Shown here: positions 37,754 to 49,160 of the stretch, one piece after another | How the letters are laid out: each line of letters begins with the position of its first letter | Numbering within the stretch: the stretch's first letter is position 1 | Assembly (NCBI GenBank): GCA_950295325.1 | Contig: OX485809.1 | Span: forward strand, 37,641,081 to 37,701,080 | Source: Polytrichum commune | Taxonomy: Eukaryota > Streptophyta > Polytrichopsida > Polytrichales > Polytrichaceae | DNA length: 60,000 nt | Reading direction: 5' to 3' | The notes under the pieces: generated by a model | Database searches by the model: none | What the model was told of the DNA's origin: nothing | What the model saw: the letters and a program-made list of their open reading frames with translations, nothing else | Translations under genes and position numbers: made by a program

Positions 37754-40700
37754 CTATGTGGATATTAAGCAATCAAGGCAATCAGAAACGCACCAATGGT
37801 CCCCATCTGTCAACTGCATTCCCACCTCTTGCAATTCATCCATTGGGGATGAGCTACTGGCATCATCTGACGTGGCATCATCATCTTCTGTAAGATGCAG
37901 CTCTAATTGTTGCCTTGCCACCTCAGCTTCCAACACCTTCAAAGTGCCTTCATTGTCATTTACTCTTGCCTCGTCCAGAGGGGTATATCCATGACTGCAG
38001 AGTCCAAGTAGTACTGCTTAATAATAGTCACAGTAGATTACAGAAAGATTCATACCCAGTCAAAACTAATGTCTAGCATGGCATAGACCTAATTGAACTA
38101 ACTAATAATATTGAGAGAAACTCGCACGACAGATTGATTTATGGTTCAAAAAATTTGAGCAGAAACATGAAATACCTTCCCTTAGCACAGGTGTTTCATC
38201 AACAGAAAGACTCAAAATGAAAGAATTAGGTCAGGAACAAACCGGTCCCGAACAAGGATGCTGGCACCTTCCTGCACCAAAAATTCAGCATCTTTTGCTG
38301 TACCCTCAGCTGCAACAATGTGTAATGGTGTCCGATGAGAGTAATCCGACTCGTTCGGATCCACTCCCGCCTTTACAAGCCTCTCCACATACTCCATATC
38401 CCCATTCGCTGCAGCTTTGCATAATTCATTGCCAGCATCCTACAACCAAATTACAGAAGGGAGATATAATAATTAAATGCAAACAAATGTCACTTAGAAC
38501 TTGAACACAGATCATGACATGAACCCTCATGCCTAAATATAGCAACACATGCCCCACACAATTAAACTGGCAAACAAATCAAAATAAATCAAAATAAAAA
38601 ATATTTAAAGCCCTTTCAAGACCTGATGCAAAATAGAACAGTGCACAATTGGCAAGTATAAGGTATGCGGGGTGTAATTCGGTTACTTTTCTTAATCAGA
38701 CGCCCAAAATTGATTGGTGTGTGGTTTGGTGAGGTTCAAAGAACAAACACCATATAGACACATGTTTAGAAGGGATTGGATTATGTTTTCAATTTTCGTT
38801 TACTAAATTTTGTGAACACAAAGTGGGAGGACCTATGTATTCAGTTGAGAAATCAACAAACATGCACTTCTGATAACCATGACTAAATCAGGGGAGGCCT
38901 GATTTCAATCCACATTTTTGCTACTGCTTCATCGTAGATTTGCTAATGCACACAAGTTGTGTAAATCTAATTGGTAGAAGTTGGAGACATGAAAAACAAA
39001 CCAAATAAAACCCACATATCTTAGATGCCAAAGCCATCCTGAGACCCAAAAATGGTTGGTCTGGCATTACGAGGTAGACAATCTTGATATATATATATAT
39101 ATATACAAGTGGCCTACCATTCCAGGAATATATGTGTGTAGGATAAACCAACCTGCAACTGGGGCTTTGCACCATAGTTGAGAAGAATCTTTGCAGCTGA
39201 ATCATGTCCCCCTTTCAATGCTTCCAAAAGAGGGGTGACTCCAAAGTTATCTGCATGATTGTTTGATACTTCAGTGTGCATCAAACTCAGCAGCATATGA
39301 ATACCAAATTGCAATAGGGTGCAAGCATGGTGAAGTGGACAGCTCTTATCCTCACACACGTTTAAGTGAAAATGATTTGAGACTATATACTAACTTTGAA
39401 TTTAATGAAAAAAAAGATCGTAAACATTTTTAAAAACATGTTGATCTACAAAGCCAAGCAATTTATGTTGACAAAAACAAGCTCAAAAAAAGTCTACATA
39501 TTTTACAAGACAGTGCAAGCAGTGTGCAAGTGGTGATATTCATCAAGCACCAGTCAAAATTTTGTTTAAAATATGATAAAATTACATTGAATTGATGATT
39601 TTCTACAACAAAAAAAACACTTATGACCTCAAGTGCAAGATGAATTCAGGGAATACGAAAAACAAAATCAAGTTCAAATAAGGTCACGAAATTTACATCC
39701 AACACCAAATCTAGCTATTTCCTTTTGAGCACTACTTTTAATAATAAGTTTTGAAGATCTCATCTTGGTAATCTAAATTTGAGTACTTAACACAACAATA
39801 GAGGTCACCATGAAAAAAAAATTCAATTTAAACAACACTTTGCCACTACTTTTAGGCGTTTGACCCAAAAAAGAAAAGGTTTTAGGATATTGGAGCAGCT
39901 TTTTGGTCCACTTTACCATGCTTGCACCCAATAACAAAACAGATACTGAGATGATTTTCCACTGGAGATCAGATCAGATATTGGAGTCAATATTAAGGGT
40001 ACGGAGGATAATATTTTTTAAGCACCTTTAATATTAACCCTTTAGGCAGTCTCTGACTCTTGATTAAAGGTTCAGATTATAGAGCAATGTTAAAGGTCAA
40101 TATTACAGGTATACATTGAAGGTACAGAAGCAGGCACACCTTTAATATTGACTTCAGCACCCTTCTTCACCAATAGACCTACAGCATCTGAATGGCCCTT
40201 CCCTGCAGCCACATGCTGTTCACAAAGAACAACGTCAAGCCAATTCTGATGACAGTGAGACAAATAACACGACTGAGTACAATCAATCGCAAGATGAACT
40301 CTACATCTTATTTCACATTGGCTCTCTAGTGAGGGAGATCTTAGAAAGCCACATTCTGTTTTGCAACGATAGAGCTATACTCTAACTCAATGTGATTTTT
40401 GGTTTGAAGTTGACTGTTTTACAGGCAACACCTCCCATGTTGGGTAAATTTTTGGTTGCATGCTTGGAGGTAGTGTGGAGGCTGAACAAAAGAACATGCT
40501 ATATCAGTTCTAAGGGGTCAACCTCATTTCAACATACAAAGACGTGCTAAATTGAGTTTGGCCTCCAATGAGCCTCACAAAATAGGTTGCTCTTCATTCA
40601 CATCCAAATACTATCTCCAAGGATGCACCACACGTGGAAAGTGTATATTGGTTTTGTATGTAGAACAACCAATGGGAAATCAAAGGGGACCAACCCCCGA

Positions 40701-43165
40701 CAAGAAGTCCTGTCGCGTTGAAGGAGGATAAATCTGAAATGAGAATCAATGTGAATTCCTTTCATTTAGGGTTGGGCATTAAACATTCAAACCCTCGATG
40801 CAAATCTTTGCACTTCCACTCATGACCTGTATACTAAGTGGTGGATTGCCTTTCTTGATTAGACATACCAAAGCAGTCCGGCCATCATAATCTGGTTCAG
40901 AAGGATCCAGACCAGTATCCAAAGCCTCCTGTAGCTCCTCCACATCCCCATAAGATACAATGTCTCGTAGATTTTTTTCAGGTCTTCCCAGAGGTCGAGC
41001 CTTTGAATCTCCAGAATGTGCTTCTCGAACTTCATCACCGAGCTTGCGCATGGCCATTGCCATCTCCAGTGCTGCCACTGTATATTGCGCTGCTTGGACA
41101 GGGCTTAACAAAGTGAAAAGGTCCTGCAACGTTCTCATTCTCAAATTTTCAGCTTCCACAAAAAGGTCTCGGAGCCCCGATAGTTTGGGCTCCATGGCTT
41201 CCTTGATTTCAGTTAGGTCATTACTTTCACTCGGGGGAGGCTCCGATGTTGTTGCTCGAGTCATCTGTTGATCTGCCACCAGCATCTGTAGGAAATTCCA
41301 ACATATCCTTTACAAGATCAGTGTCCATTTGGAATTTCCAATAGCAACATATCTCATAAAAATATTAGGATATCGTATTCAGTTACTTTCCTTATTAGGA
41401 CACCTATAATTGAGTGGTATGTGGTTTGGTGTGGCTCCAAGAACGGATACCAGAATGACATGTGTTTATCAAATATATTGGACTGCGTGCTCAAAATATG
41501 ATAACCATTCTAGTCTCAATAGTCAACATGATAGTCAGTATAATTTGGGGGACCTATATGACCATTTAATGAGCACTAAATATTTACATTGAATATAAAT
41601 AAAATATTCAGATGAATCCAGAACGTACTGGAGCTGATCTCAAATCGTTATCAAAGTCCCACTGACACTGAGCCATACAAGAAGGCCACATAGGTTCCCA
41701 CCCGATTGTGTTGACTATTTAGCTTAGAATGGTAAGCAAGTTTTGAGCACATTAGAGTTATCCTTTAACTCAAATGAGTTTGGTAGGGAGTTTCTTACAA
41801 AACCTTCCATGTTTGGCAAGCTTGAGGTGCATGCGTCGGAGGTCGTGTAGAGGTTTGAACCAATAACATTCTATATCAAGGAATTGAGGGTCAAACTCAT
41901 TTTAGAACCGCATGCGTTGCTAAAATGAGTTTGACCCTCAATTCCTTGATATAGAATGTTATTGATTCAAACCTCCACACGACCTCCGACGCATGCATCT
42001 CAAGCTTGCCAAACATGGAAGGTTTTGTAAGAAACTCCCTACCAAACTCATTTGAGTTAAAGGATAACTCTATTGTCCAATCTTTTGGCTCCATTCTCAG
42101 TTCTGCACCTAACCACCCACCACTCAAATCTAGGTGTCCGATTCAGATGAGTCACCGCTTACCTACTGCTTTTTTCACAACTAATATCTGCAGCAATAGA
42201 TCTAAACCCCACCCAGAAAATAAGAAATATGTTGAGCTCAAGTTCAGAGGCATCCAAACCACCTGTAGGACAGCAAGACGATTTGAAATTTCATCCTCCG
42301 TAGTTGAGGTGCGCTGTTGTATGGCATTCAACCTACAGGTACAGATTGTGGAGTCAGAGTCTTGTACAAAATATGAAATAAAAATTCTACGGAAAACTAC
42401 AACATGCCATTTACATCATGGAAATTCTCAGAGACATTCGTTCTTAGATCCACAGCTAACCATGTACCATTCAGCAATCTTGTAAATAATATGTTGGAGT
42501 TTCCCACAAATTTAGAAGCAATGCAGCAGATAAAGATTGTGAATCAAGCAACCTTCACAAAATTGTGGCAAAAGCTCCTTGCTGTAGATTGCGGGATCCA
42601 GAAGGTGCAACACAATTACACGCACAAATGGGTTAGGATTCTCAAGCCAAACCAAACCTAACCTGGTGAGTTGCTTTGCAGAGAGGGCAGACATTGATGG
42701 AACCTTGATGCCTTCCAAAAGCTGACTCAATTCATTCTCTACTTGAATTCCCATCAAGGAGTAGGCCAAAACAATGGCTGTTGTGGGACGCCAGCCACCC
42801 ATCCACATCATCCCTGCTTCCAGAGGAGTCTTCCATGCCCCCGCAGTGATGTAGGAAGCATCCTCCTGAGCTGCCTGGATCTTGGCATCCACCGCCTCTC
42901 TGTAATGCTGGTAACATTTCCTCACTAACCTGGCAATCTCCTGCTCATTCTGGAGGTTTTCGAGTGCTCTCTTAAGGTCATGTAGCAGTGCATCTTCTTC
43001 CTCCACCCAGATGGAATAGAACCTCTCAAATGAGGGTATGGACATGAGAGGAGGCGGCCGGCTCTCGGCTTCATCTTCCTCCATGGGGCTTGGGAATTGC
43101 TTTATGACGGCCTCCGCTCTGCATAATGTGGGATCAATGCCTGCCCCCTTCATCTCATCCACCAT
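37754..43165 (-). CDS. DOG1-domain protein with C-terminal ankyrin repeats
   Basis: Seven exons read right to left: 42663-43165, 42263-42332, 40869-41285, 40140-40215, 39153-39250, 38243-38439 and 37754-37994. All junctions are GT-AG, the phases agree, and the product is 533 residues. Residues about 46-265 form a DOG1 (TGA-factor-like) region: FERFYSIWVEEEDALLHDL, then LNAIQQRTSTTEDEISNRLA, then LRDLFVEAENLRMRTLQDLF and LSPVQAAQY. No bZIP is present. Residues about 294-480 are ankyrin repeats (DYDGRTALHVAAGKGH, DNFGVTPLLEALKGGHD, SDYSHRTPLHIVAAEG, RHGYTPLDEA) closely resembling the ankyrin block of plant SKOR/GORK channels, but no channel part is present. The tail is acidic and Ser-rich. DOG1 family members act in seed dormancy and ABA or TGA-linked transcription; function here is unknown. 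An upstream non-coding or coding exon is possible because TTTGCAG precedes the ATG. Confidence 0.93.
38680..38835 (-). repeat. R1 copy in DOG1-ankyrin intron 5
   Basis: The minus strand reads TAAACATGTGTCTATATGG, GTTTGTTCTTTGAACC, CACACCAATCAATTTTGGGC and GTCTGATTAAGAAAAGTAAC. It is a partial, diverged copy inside intron 38440-39152. Confidence 0.6.
39087..39105. repeat. (AT)n microsatellite in DOG1-ankyrin intron 5
   Basis: An uninterrupted AT dinucleotide run lying 48 bp beyond the donor of exon 5, inside the intron. Confidence 0.9.
41375..41605 (-). repeat. R1 copy in DOG1-ankyrin intron 2
   Basis: The minus strand carries GGTCATATAGGTCCCCC, TTGACTATTGAGACTAGAAT, TATTTTGAGCACGCAGTCC, AAACACATGTCATTC, GTATCCGTTCTTGGAGCC, ACACCAAACCACATACCACT and AATTATAGGTGTCC. 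It is paired with the opposite-strand copy at 41680-42155 in the same intron. Confidence 0.75.
41680..42155 (+). repeat. R1 copy split by a foldback insertion
   Basis: The left part (about 41690-41753) ends ...TTTTGAGCACATT. The right part (42069-42155) resumes with ATTGTCCAATCTTTTGGC, then GCACCTAACCACCCACCACT and AAATCTAGGTGTCCGATTC. Removing the foldback restores the normal R1 order, which shows the foldback arrived later. Confidence 0.7.
41754..42071. mobile_element. Near-perfect 318-bp foldback in DOG1-ankyrin intron 2
   Basis: The two arms of about 150 bp are almost exact reverse complements (outer ends AGAGTTATCCTTTAACTC and GAGTTAAAGGATAACTCT). They meet at a short centre containing CGCATGCG near 41907-41920. 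The insertion is flanked by ATT on both sides and interrupts a copy of repeat R1. Transcribed with the intron, it would form a hairpin long enough for Dicer-like processing (inference). It carries no gene. Confidence 0.85.
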
Positions 43166-43698
43166 AACATCTGCAAACTAGATCAAAATCATGAAATTAT
43201 TATAGAGTCAAAATGCAATACCTTTACATGATGGATGATGGATAAATAGATAGATAGATAACACAGACCCCAGAGCTCTTCAGTTTCAGTTACTTCAATT
43301 TCTTGTGTTTTTGAATCAAGATGCAATTATACCTACATGATGGTAGAGAGATACGACAGACCCCCGAGCCCCAGAGCTCGTTTGATTTTTGAGATACTTC
43401 AACAACTTCTTCTGTATTATTGAGGTGTGTGGCTCCATTCATTCCTATCATCTCTCAATCTCCTCCATCTCTAATGCGGGTCCGTTGATGCAACCTGACT
43501 GTGTTATCTGGCTATAGACACCAACATACTGCAACAAACCTGGAGTTGAAAAATTGTTGACAAAAAAATTCTGCCTCTCAAAAATCGGTCGCCCCCGCCA
43601 ACCATTTCACTCCCAAGCCATGACATAGTTACAATCTGAAGGAGGAGAAGAAAACTTGATTATTCCCAAAGTAACTTGATTCTCCAAGTACGTAGGCA

Positions 43699-44190
43699 AT
43701 GAGAATCACCTGTGCATGCAGACACCTCCAGCACCAATGGCCCTCTCATTTTGCTTCCCGAAAGCACCACAAAGCTTCCACCCGACCGACCGACTGGCCT
43801 CTTCTTCTTCTTTTTGTCCTTCTTTGTCAGGAAGCCATGCTCACTTTTCCTACAACACCGAATTTCTCAATCCCAGCCTCACCTCAACTCACTCCCTGCA
43901 ACTCACTAACCTCCCTTCCCCTCCCCTCCCCTCTCTGTGCACTTCCAATCTTAAAGCCATAACCCCACACCCACACAGAGCCTGCATCCGCACTCACCCT
44001 AACCCAAAAGCCTGCAACAACTACTACAACAACAGACCTCCAAAATCTCCCCAACCTCACCTCCTGCACCAAATCTTATCCCTCCTACGTTACACAACAA
44101 ACTCCAGTGCGTGCTACCTCGTTCAATCTCGTCATACCCAACCGATTGATTTCCGACAACTCCCTCTTGCAGACAGATCCAACTCCTAGC
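43699..44190. promoter_or_regulatory. CT-rich (GA-rich on the gene strand) tract upstream of DOG1-ankyrin gene
   Basis: Strongly pyrimidine-biased on the plus strand, with the core CTCCCTTCCCCTCCCC near 43911-43935. It begins about 530 bp upstream of the DOG1-ankyrin start codon. Plant promoters and 5' leaders often carry such GA/CT tracts. A plus-strand open frame here (43716-44189) is Ser/Pro/Leu-rich and is most simply explained by the composition. Confidence 0.3.
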
Positions 44191-44558
44191 TAGCCTCCCT
44201 TCCAGAACCTGCAACTACTGGGAAAATCACCCCCCTCCCGGTACCAAACTCAAGTTTTTGCATGAGATTGTGAGGCGGCGGACTTCGAAGTAGTGTGTGA
44301 AACTCGACACAAAGCTCGCTCCTTTCCGAGGCTGCCTGGCCGGGTAACTTAGCGGGACTCTTGCGCGAGGGACGAAGCCCAGAACGGAAGGAAGGGAGGC
44401 ACGAAAGGCCTTGATCTGGTAGCATCCAGCGGTCGCCGTCTGTTGGTCGCTGCAGGCGTGAGGCAAGAAGGTGCCAGGATAAAGTGTATTTTTATTCAAT
44501 AAAGTCAGCTTTCTATGCAGTAGTTGCAGACTTGGAGTTCCCTGGGGAAACTGTCGAC

Positions 44559-44948
44559 TTAGAGCATCTCCACCCGCCGCGTTAAAGGGACTTGGCAAGC
44601 CCTTTAACGCGGCCTTGGAGAAAAACCTGCCCCACCCCTCCCCAACACCGAGGCCTTCATTGTCAGGGCTCGTCAAAACTTCCGGCTCCACTCACTATCC
44701 TCGCGGGTGAGCGTTGCTCTTGCTGCGCCCACATTCTAGGGCCTCATTCACTTGCGATTCAGTGAATCGTGCCACTTTTGGGAATCATGCCACTTTGGGG
44801 AATATTCCTAACAATTTTTCGGCTTGAAAAGGCAGTATGCAAGTAACGGTGGGAGAGTGCCACCCTAAAAAAATTTAGTGCATGCTTGGAGCCCTTCAAA
44901 GCGCATTTTGAGAGCATGCCTTTCTGCCCAAGGGTGGAGATGCTCTTA
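44559..44948. mobile_element. PIF/Harbinger-like MITE with TTA target duplication
   Basis: The element 44562-44945 (384 bp) begins GAGCATCTCCACCC and ends with its exact reverse complement GGGTGGAGATGCTC. It is flanked by TTA at 44559-44561 and 44946-44948. A TTA/TAA 3-bp duplication is the PIF/Harbinger hallmark (established). Next to the left TIR is a perfect 13-bp hairpin (CCGCGTTAAAGGG at 44577-44589, CCCTTTAACGCGG at 44600-44612). Confidence 0.8.
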
Positions 44949-45059
44949 GAGTTAGAGTAGGTTTGCAAGCTGTTTGTGCAAGTTGCAGTGTACTTTTGAG
45001 CTCCCACCTCGGGGGAACATTGCATCACCCTCATTAACTTACCTTGTACGCTTTTGGTC

Positions 45060-45315
45060 GTTCCCTTTCTGTGGATCTGGCTCTGATTGGAGTTATAAGA
45101 GCGGTGGTCGGGGAGGATTTTGGGCATCATCGGTTGAGATCCTAGTGTTTGCAAGTCCAACGGGTTACATGTTGACATCCTTCGGTCTCTGTATATGGAT
45201 TTGAGGTATATTCCATAAATTCCTCTTAAGTGGTTGGTAATTCTCCTGCAGTCTTGAACTTCAACCGGTTCATTTGTATCTAACTGCATGTTCTCCCCGA
45301 TCATTGTATGAGAGT
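45060..45315 (+). repeat. Repeat family R2, diverged copy
   Basis: It shares with the element at 33129 the phrases CCTAGTGTTTGCAAGTCCAA, GGTTACATGTTGACATCC, GGTATATTCCATAAATTCCT, CAGTCTTGAACTTCAACCGG and TTCATTTGTATCTAACTG. The ends have decayed, but GTATGAGAGTT at 45306-45316 may be a TIR trace. Confidence 0.6.
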
Positions 45316-48257
45316 TATCCGTAAAACTCCCTTAAAGAAGAGGGACGAACCCCGTGAGCTTGATCCTTCTTTCAAAGAAACCTTTCTATAAAGAGCTTGC
45401 TTAGCTCGTCGTGTATCGGAGCCTTTTTTGAAGGTTGGGTGAAACTTCCGGGACCTTCATTTTTCGCCTCTCAAATTTTGAGGGAATTCTAATATCTAAT
45501 AAATAAAAATAGGGCATGCGCATGCAACCCATCATCATAAATCATGAATCAGCCTATGCAAGGCTAGCTTGGCCCACCCAATAAGGGAGGACAACCTAGA
45601 AAGTCGGTGGTCTTTAATATCCCGACAACTTTCTTTGCCTATGGTGATTTAGTAAGCAATAACAAACCTTTGGTGAATTTGTGTTCATTCCCGTAAACTC
45701 AAGGTTTGGGACTAAACTCATGATGTGCTCATGATGTCATATGCTTCACTTTATAAATTACTCTATTAACCCTGGATGTTTTTGAAGCCTACTATTTTTG
45801 GGCCTCTCATACATAAGTTAACTTTGAATTATACAACGTGAATATAAGGTAAATGGGTCTTAAATGGTTATTTTTTCCAACTATTCTTGAATTTTGTGGC
45901 AATAGAATTTATCATGTGTGTTTAATTGCATTCCAATTTTATAAGGAGTTATTATCTTCTTCTTCTTTTTGATGATAGATGTGCTCAACACCAAATTATG
46001 TGCACTCATCAAACATTCTCATCGGTGACTGCAATTGAACCATAATATCCTTGAAAGAAAATATATTAACATGTCCCATATTTCACTTCCCAAAAAAAAC
46101 TTGTAATTATACTCTTATAGAAGTCATTTCCTTCAATATTACATACCTTGGACCCATAATGTTCCACAATTGAATCATCCTAGTTTAGACATTCATATTT
46201 CATAAGAAGCTCACATCAGTTTATAATTAAGTGAAACTGAAGTAGTTTCACATCTAATGTCATATTGTCCTTAGGGCGTGGCCAAGGATAGTTTACAAAT
46301 CTACACTCTATTCACTCCGGCCTCTTTTGGACACTGGAGTTCTTCTTATTCTTCTTCTAAGTGAAACTCGACACATAGACACTTGTGATCATTATGTATG
46401 TCCTAAGCAAAATGCATTATCAAATATACGAAAATTACATAAGTTTTCATTCCAAGGATCTTGATACTAGCAACTAGTAATGATTGAGCCTTGGACACAT
46501 TTTCAAATCTTAGACATTTTGGTTGCTTCAATTCTACGCACAATTTCATTGATACACTTCCAATATGCCTAAATTTCACGGGAGACGTATGTGAATCTTT
46601 AATGATCACTTGAATGTATTAGTTTTCATGATGGAATTTTATTTTATTTCTATCTTACCTCTATATAATTATATTTCATGTATTGAAAATATAACGAAAA
46701 CCGCTCCTAAAATATTATCATGATTAGCTCTGCATTTTCTATTTAAGGACCCTACCATACAATTTGATAGAATGACCCTAAGTCATAATTCAATGTGTTG
46801 TAATTATGGACTTGGACTTAGTCCAATTTCACTCAAATGCCAATTTGTAGCATGTGGGGAAATGGGGTTGTCCCTAACACCGTAGTTCGGGTGACCCCAT
46901 TGGACAACAAGTGTAGGGTGTTCATTAGCACGATGTATGTCGTGTGTTGCAAAATTAACTTTTGAGGGGATAAAGTCGAATGCTTGCATGGGCGTTGGTT
47001 GTGCATTGTTAACATTATCACAAATCCATTGAGCCTCACTATGCAGCTGCCATTGGTATATGATGGATCACCTTTGAGCTGAATGTGGGTTTGGGTTATG
47101 ACAAAATATTGACATGTTTACACCACATAGATTTTGCTCTATAATTTCCCAACCTTCGTATCCTATCACACATGAACTATATGCGTGACTATGTAAAAAA
47201 ACAACTTGGGTCTTCATGGATTCACATTTATTTCTCCCTCCAAATCCCACGATTGGAAGCACCCCTTTGAAACCTTATTATTAATATTAATTGGGTAAAG
47301 CCCATTGCTCATTAGTAAATCCATTAGAAACCTAAATACATGAGTTTATTGACAAAATAAATAAATAAATCCTTGATTTGAAAGAAGTCTTCAATACTAC
47401 TACAACAATTAGGTTCCAAATGTTGTGTTTTTGAATTTTTTTGACTTTCCGAGAACATTATATTTTTTCAGTGCATAATATTATTTGGCTACATGATTGT
47501 ACTCCATTCCATATTTAGCATCTAACATGGGCTTCCACTCTCTTACCTTCATGGAAAGAAACTTAGAAAACAAGAAGAAACTAATGATGGTACGGATAAT
47601 GAATAGTATGAATATTGTGAACAATGTCGGTATTTTCAATGAATAATACCGGGATGAACAATTTTTCATGTGAATAACGCTAGGATGAACATTGATTGAT
47701 GTGAATAGTGTTGGGAATATAACTCCACCCAGATTTTCAAGTGTTGGCTTCAATATATGAATAGTAAATGAATATTCTTACTTTATTTAGGGGCCTCACA
47801 TAATATAATTGGCATGTTCCAGAGTCATGGAATTCACCCATATGATTGAATAATGTTATGTTTTACTAACAAGTCTATCATGCATTGTCCATGTGAGATC
47901 TTTTTTTGGATGGGGTGATGAGGCGGTTGGTATGACATGTGCATAATGGTACAAGATGCTCTAGTATCTTCAATATGGATCTATATTGTGAGCTATAAAG
48001 TAGACTACACATGTAGCGGTCAAGTACACCATGGCTTTATGGAGTTGCTTCCAATGACAAGCACGGTGACAAATGTTTGGATAAAGGTTGCGATCTTGCC
48101 TTTGGATCATGGCATAAACTGTCGAGGTCATTTTTTTATTTTATTTTTCTTTGCCTCCCAAAGAGGTGTCTATTTGTCCCTAGAAAAAGTGCTCATAACT
48201 TGAAACTTCGGTGTGGTTATGAGTTATGGCCCACCCACACTTACTGGTGAGAGCCAC
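45316..48257. other. Intergenic region without recognisable genes
   Basis: AT-rich DNA with only short frames and no family motif. I saw short imperfect direct repeats around 47630-47715 (GGGATGAACA near GTGAATA phrases) and no structured element I can support. Confidence 0.5.
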
Positions 48258-48558
48258 TACACTAAATATGATATTTAGTGTTTGATTAGATTTAGTGTTT
48301 TACCACCCTACTTTGCTCAACACTAATTTTCAATTCTTTGATAATTAGTGTTAGACATAAATGCGCCGCCGCTGCCTTCCTTGTTGCCACCACTTTCCTA
48401 CTAAACACTAAATTCGTGCATGTAACTTTCACATATTACCATAGATGATATTTAGTGTTTGAGTTTACATTTAATGTTACTTGATTTCATAGGGATAGTG
48501 ATATTTAGTGTAGTGTTCGTATTTAGTGTATCTAACACTAAATATCATATTTAGTGTA
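48258..48558 (+). mobile_element. 297-bp MITE, copy A, TA target duplication
   Basis: The element 48260-48556 begins CACTAAATATGATATTTAG and ends with its inverse. TA flanks it on both sides. The ACACTAAAT motif recurs inside. The centre is GC-richer (GCGCCGCCGCTGCC). It is non-coding. The TA duplication points to Tc1/mariner-Stowaway-type mobilisation, although the TIR sequence is not one I know. Confidence 0.85.
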
Positions 48559-49160
48559 GTGAACGGTGAATAGCAACACTGGTTGCAACCAATGGTTCTT
48601 ACAAACTAAACTACACTAAATATGATATTTAGTGTTAGATACACTAAATACGAACACTACACTAAATATCACTATCCCTATGAAATTAAGTAACATTAAA
48701 TGTAAACTCAAACACTAAATATCATCTATGGTAATATGTGAAAGTTACATGCACGAATTTAGTGTTTAGTAGGAAAGTGGTGGCAACAAGGAAGGCAGCG
48801 GCGGCGCATTTATGTCTAACACTAATTATCAAAGAATTGAAAATTAGTGTTGAGCAAAGTAGGGTGGTAAAACACTAAATCTAATCAAACACTAAATATC
48901 ATATTTAGTGTAGTTCTAAAAATGGTCCCTGCTGGTGGGAACCATTCATTGGTGGCCCACACTTGTAAGTGTGGGCGGGTTGTTAACGTATCTAATATGT
49001 TAACAGTGAATAGTGAACAATGAATAGCAACACTGGTTGCAACCAGTGATTCTTACATGCTAAACTAGCTCTAAAAATGGTCCCTGCTGGTGGGAACCCT
49101 TCATTGGTGGCCCACACTTGTAAGTGTGGACGGGTTATTAACGTATCTAATATGGCATTA
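48559..49160 (+). repeat. Local direct repeat, one unit interrupted by MITE copy B
   Basis: Unit 1 (48559-48613 plus 48913-49007) and unit 2 (about 49012-49160) share GAATAGCAACACTGGTTGCA, ATGGTCCCTGCTGGTGGGAA, the palindromic CCCACACTTGTAAGTGTGGG-type phrase and TTAACGTATCTAATATG. In unit 1 the sequence is split at AAACTA by copy B; in unit 2 it is continuous (AAACTAGCTCTAAAA). Confidence 0.85.
48612..48912 (-). mobile_element. 297-bp MITE, copy B, inverted relative to A
   Basis: The element 48614-48910 is the reverse complement of copy A with a single difference seen (A has G at 48483). TA flanks it. It interrupts a local repeat unit whose uninterrupted relative at 49012-49160 serves as the empty site. 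Confidence 0.88.

Noticed and set aside
43716-44189. Plus-strand 157-codon Ser/Pro/Leu-rich frame, considered as a plastid-targeted first exon
   Set aside because: Explained by the CT-rich tract; three overlapping frames are open there and no downstream exon continues it.
44227-44691. Minus-strand 154-codon open frame
   Set aside because: Its first third lies in the left end of the MITE at 44562-44945, and the rest has no recognisable motif; it is probably composition-driven.
44759-45304. Minus-strand 181-codon open frame
   Set aside because: It spans the right end of the MITE and the R2 repeat copy; it looks like a chance frame through repeats.
48258-48912. One 655-bp foldback element instead of two MITEs
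   Set aside because: Each half has its own complete TIRs and TA flanks, and the 57-bp spacer belongs to a neighbouring direct repeat, so two insertions fit better.
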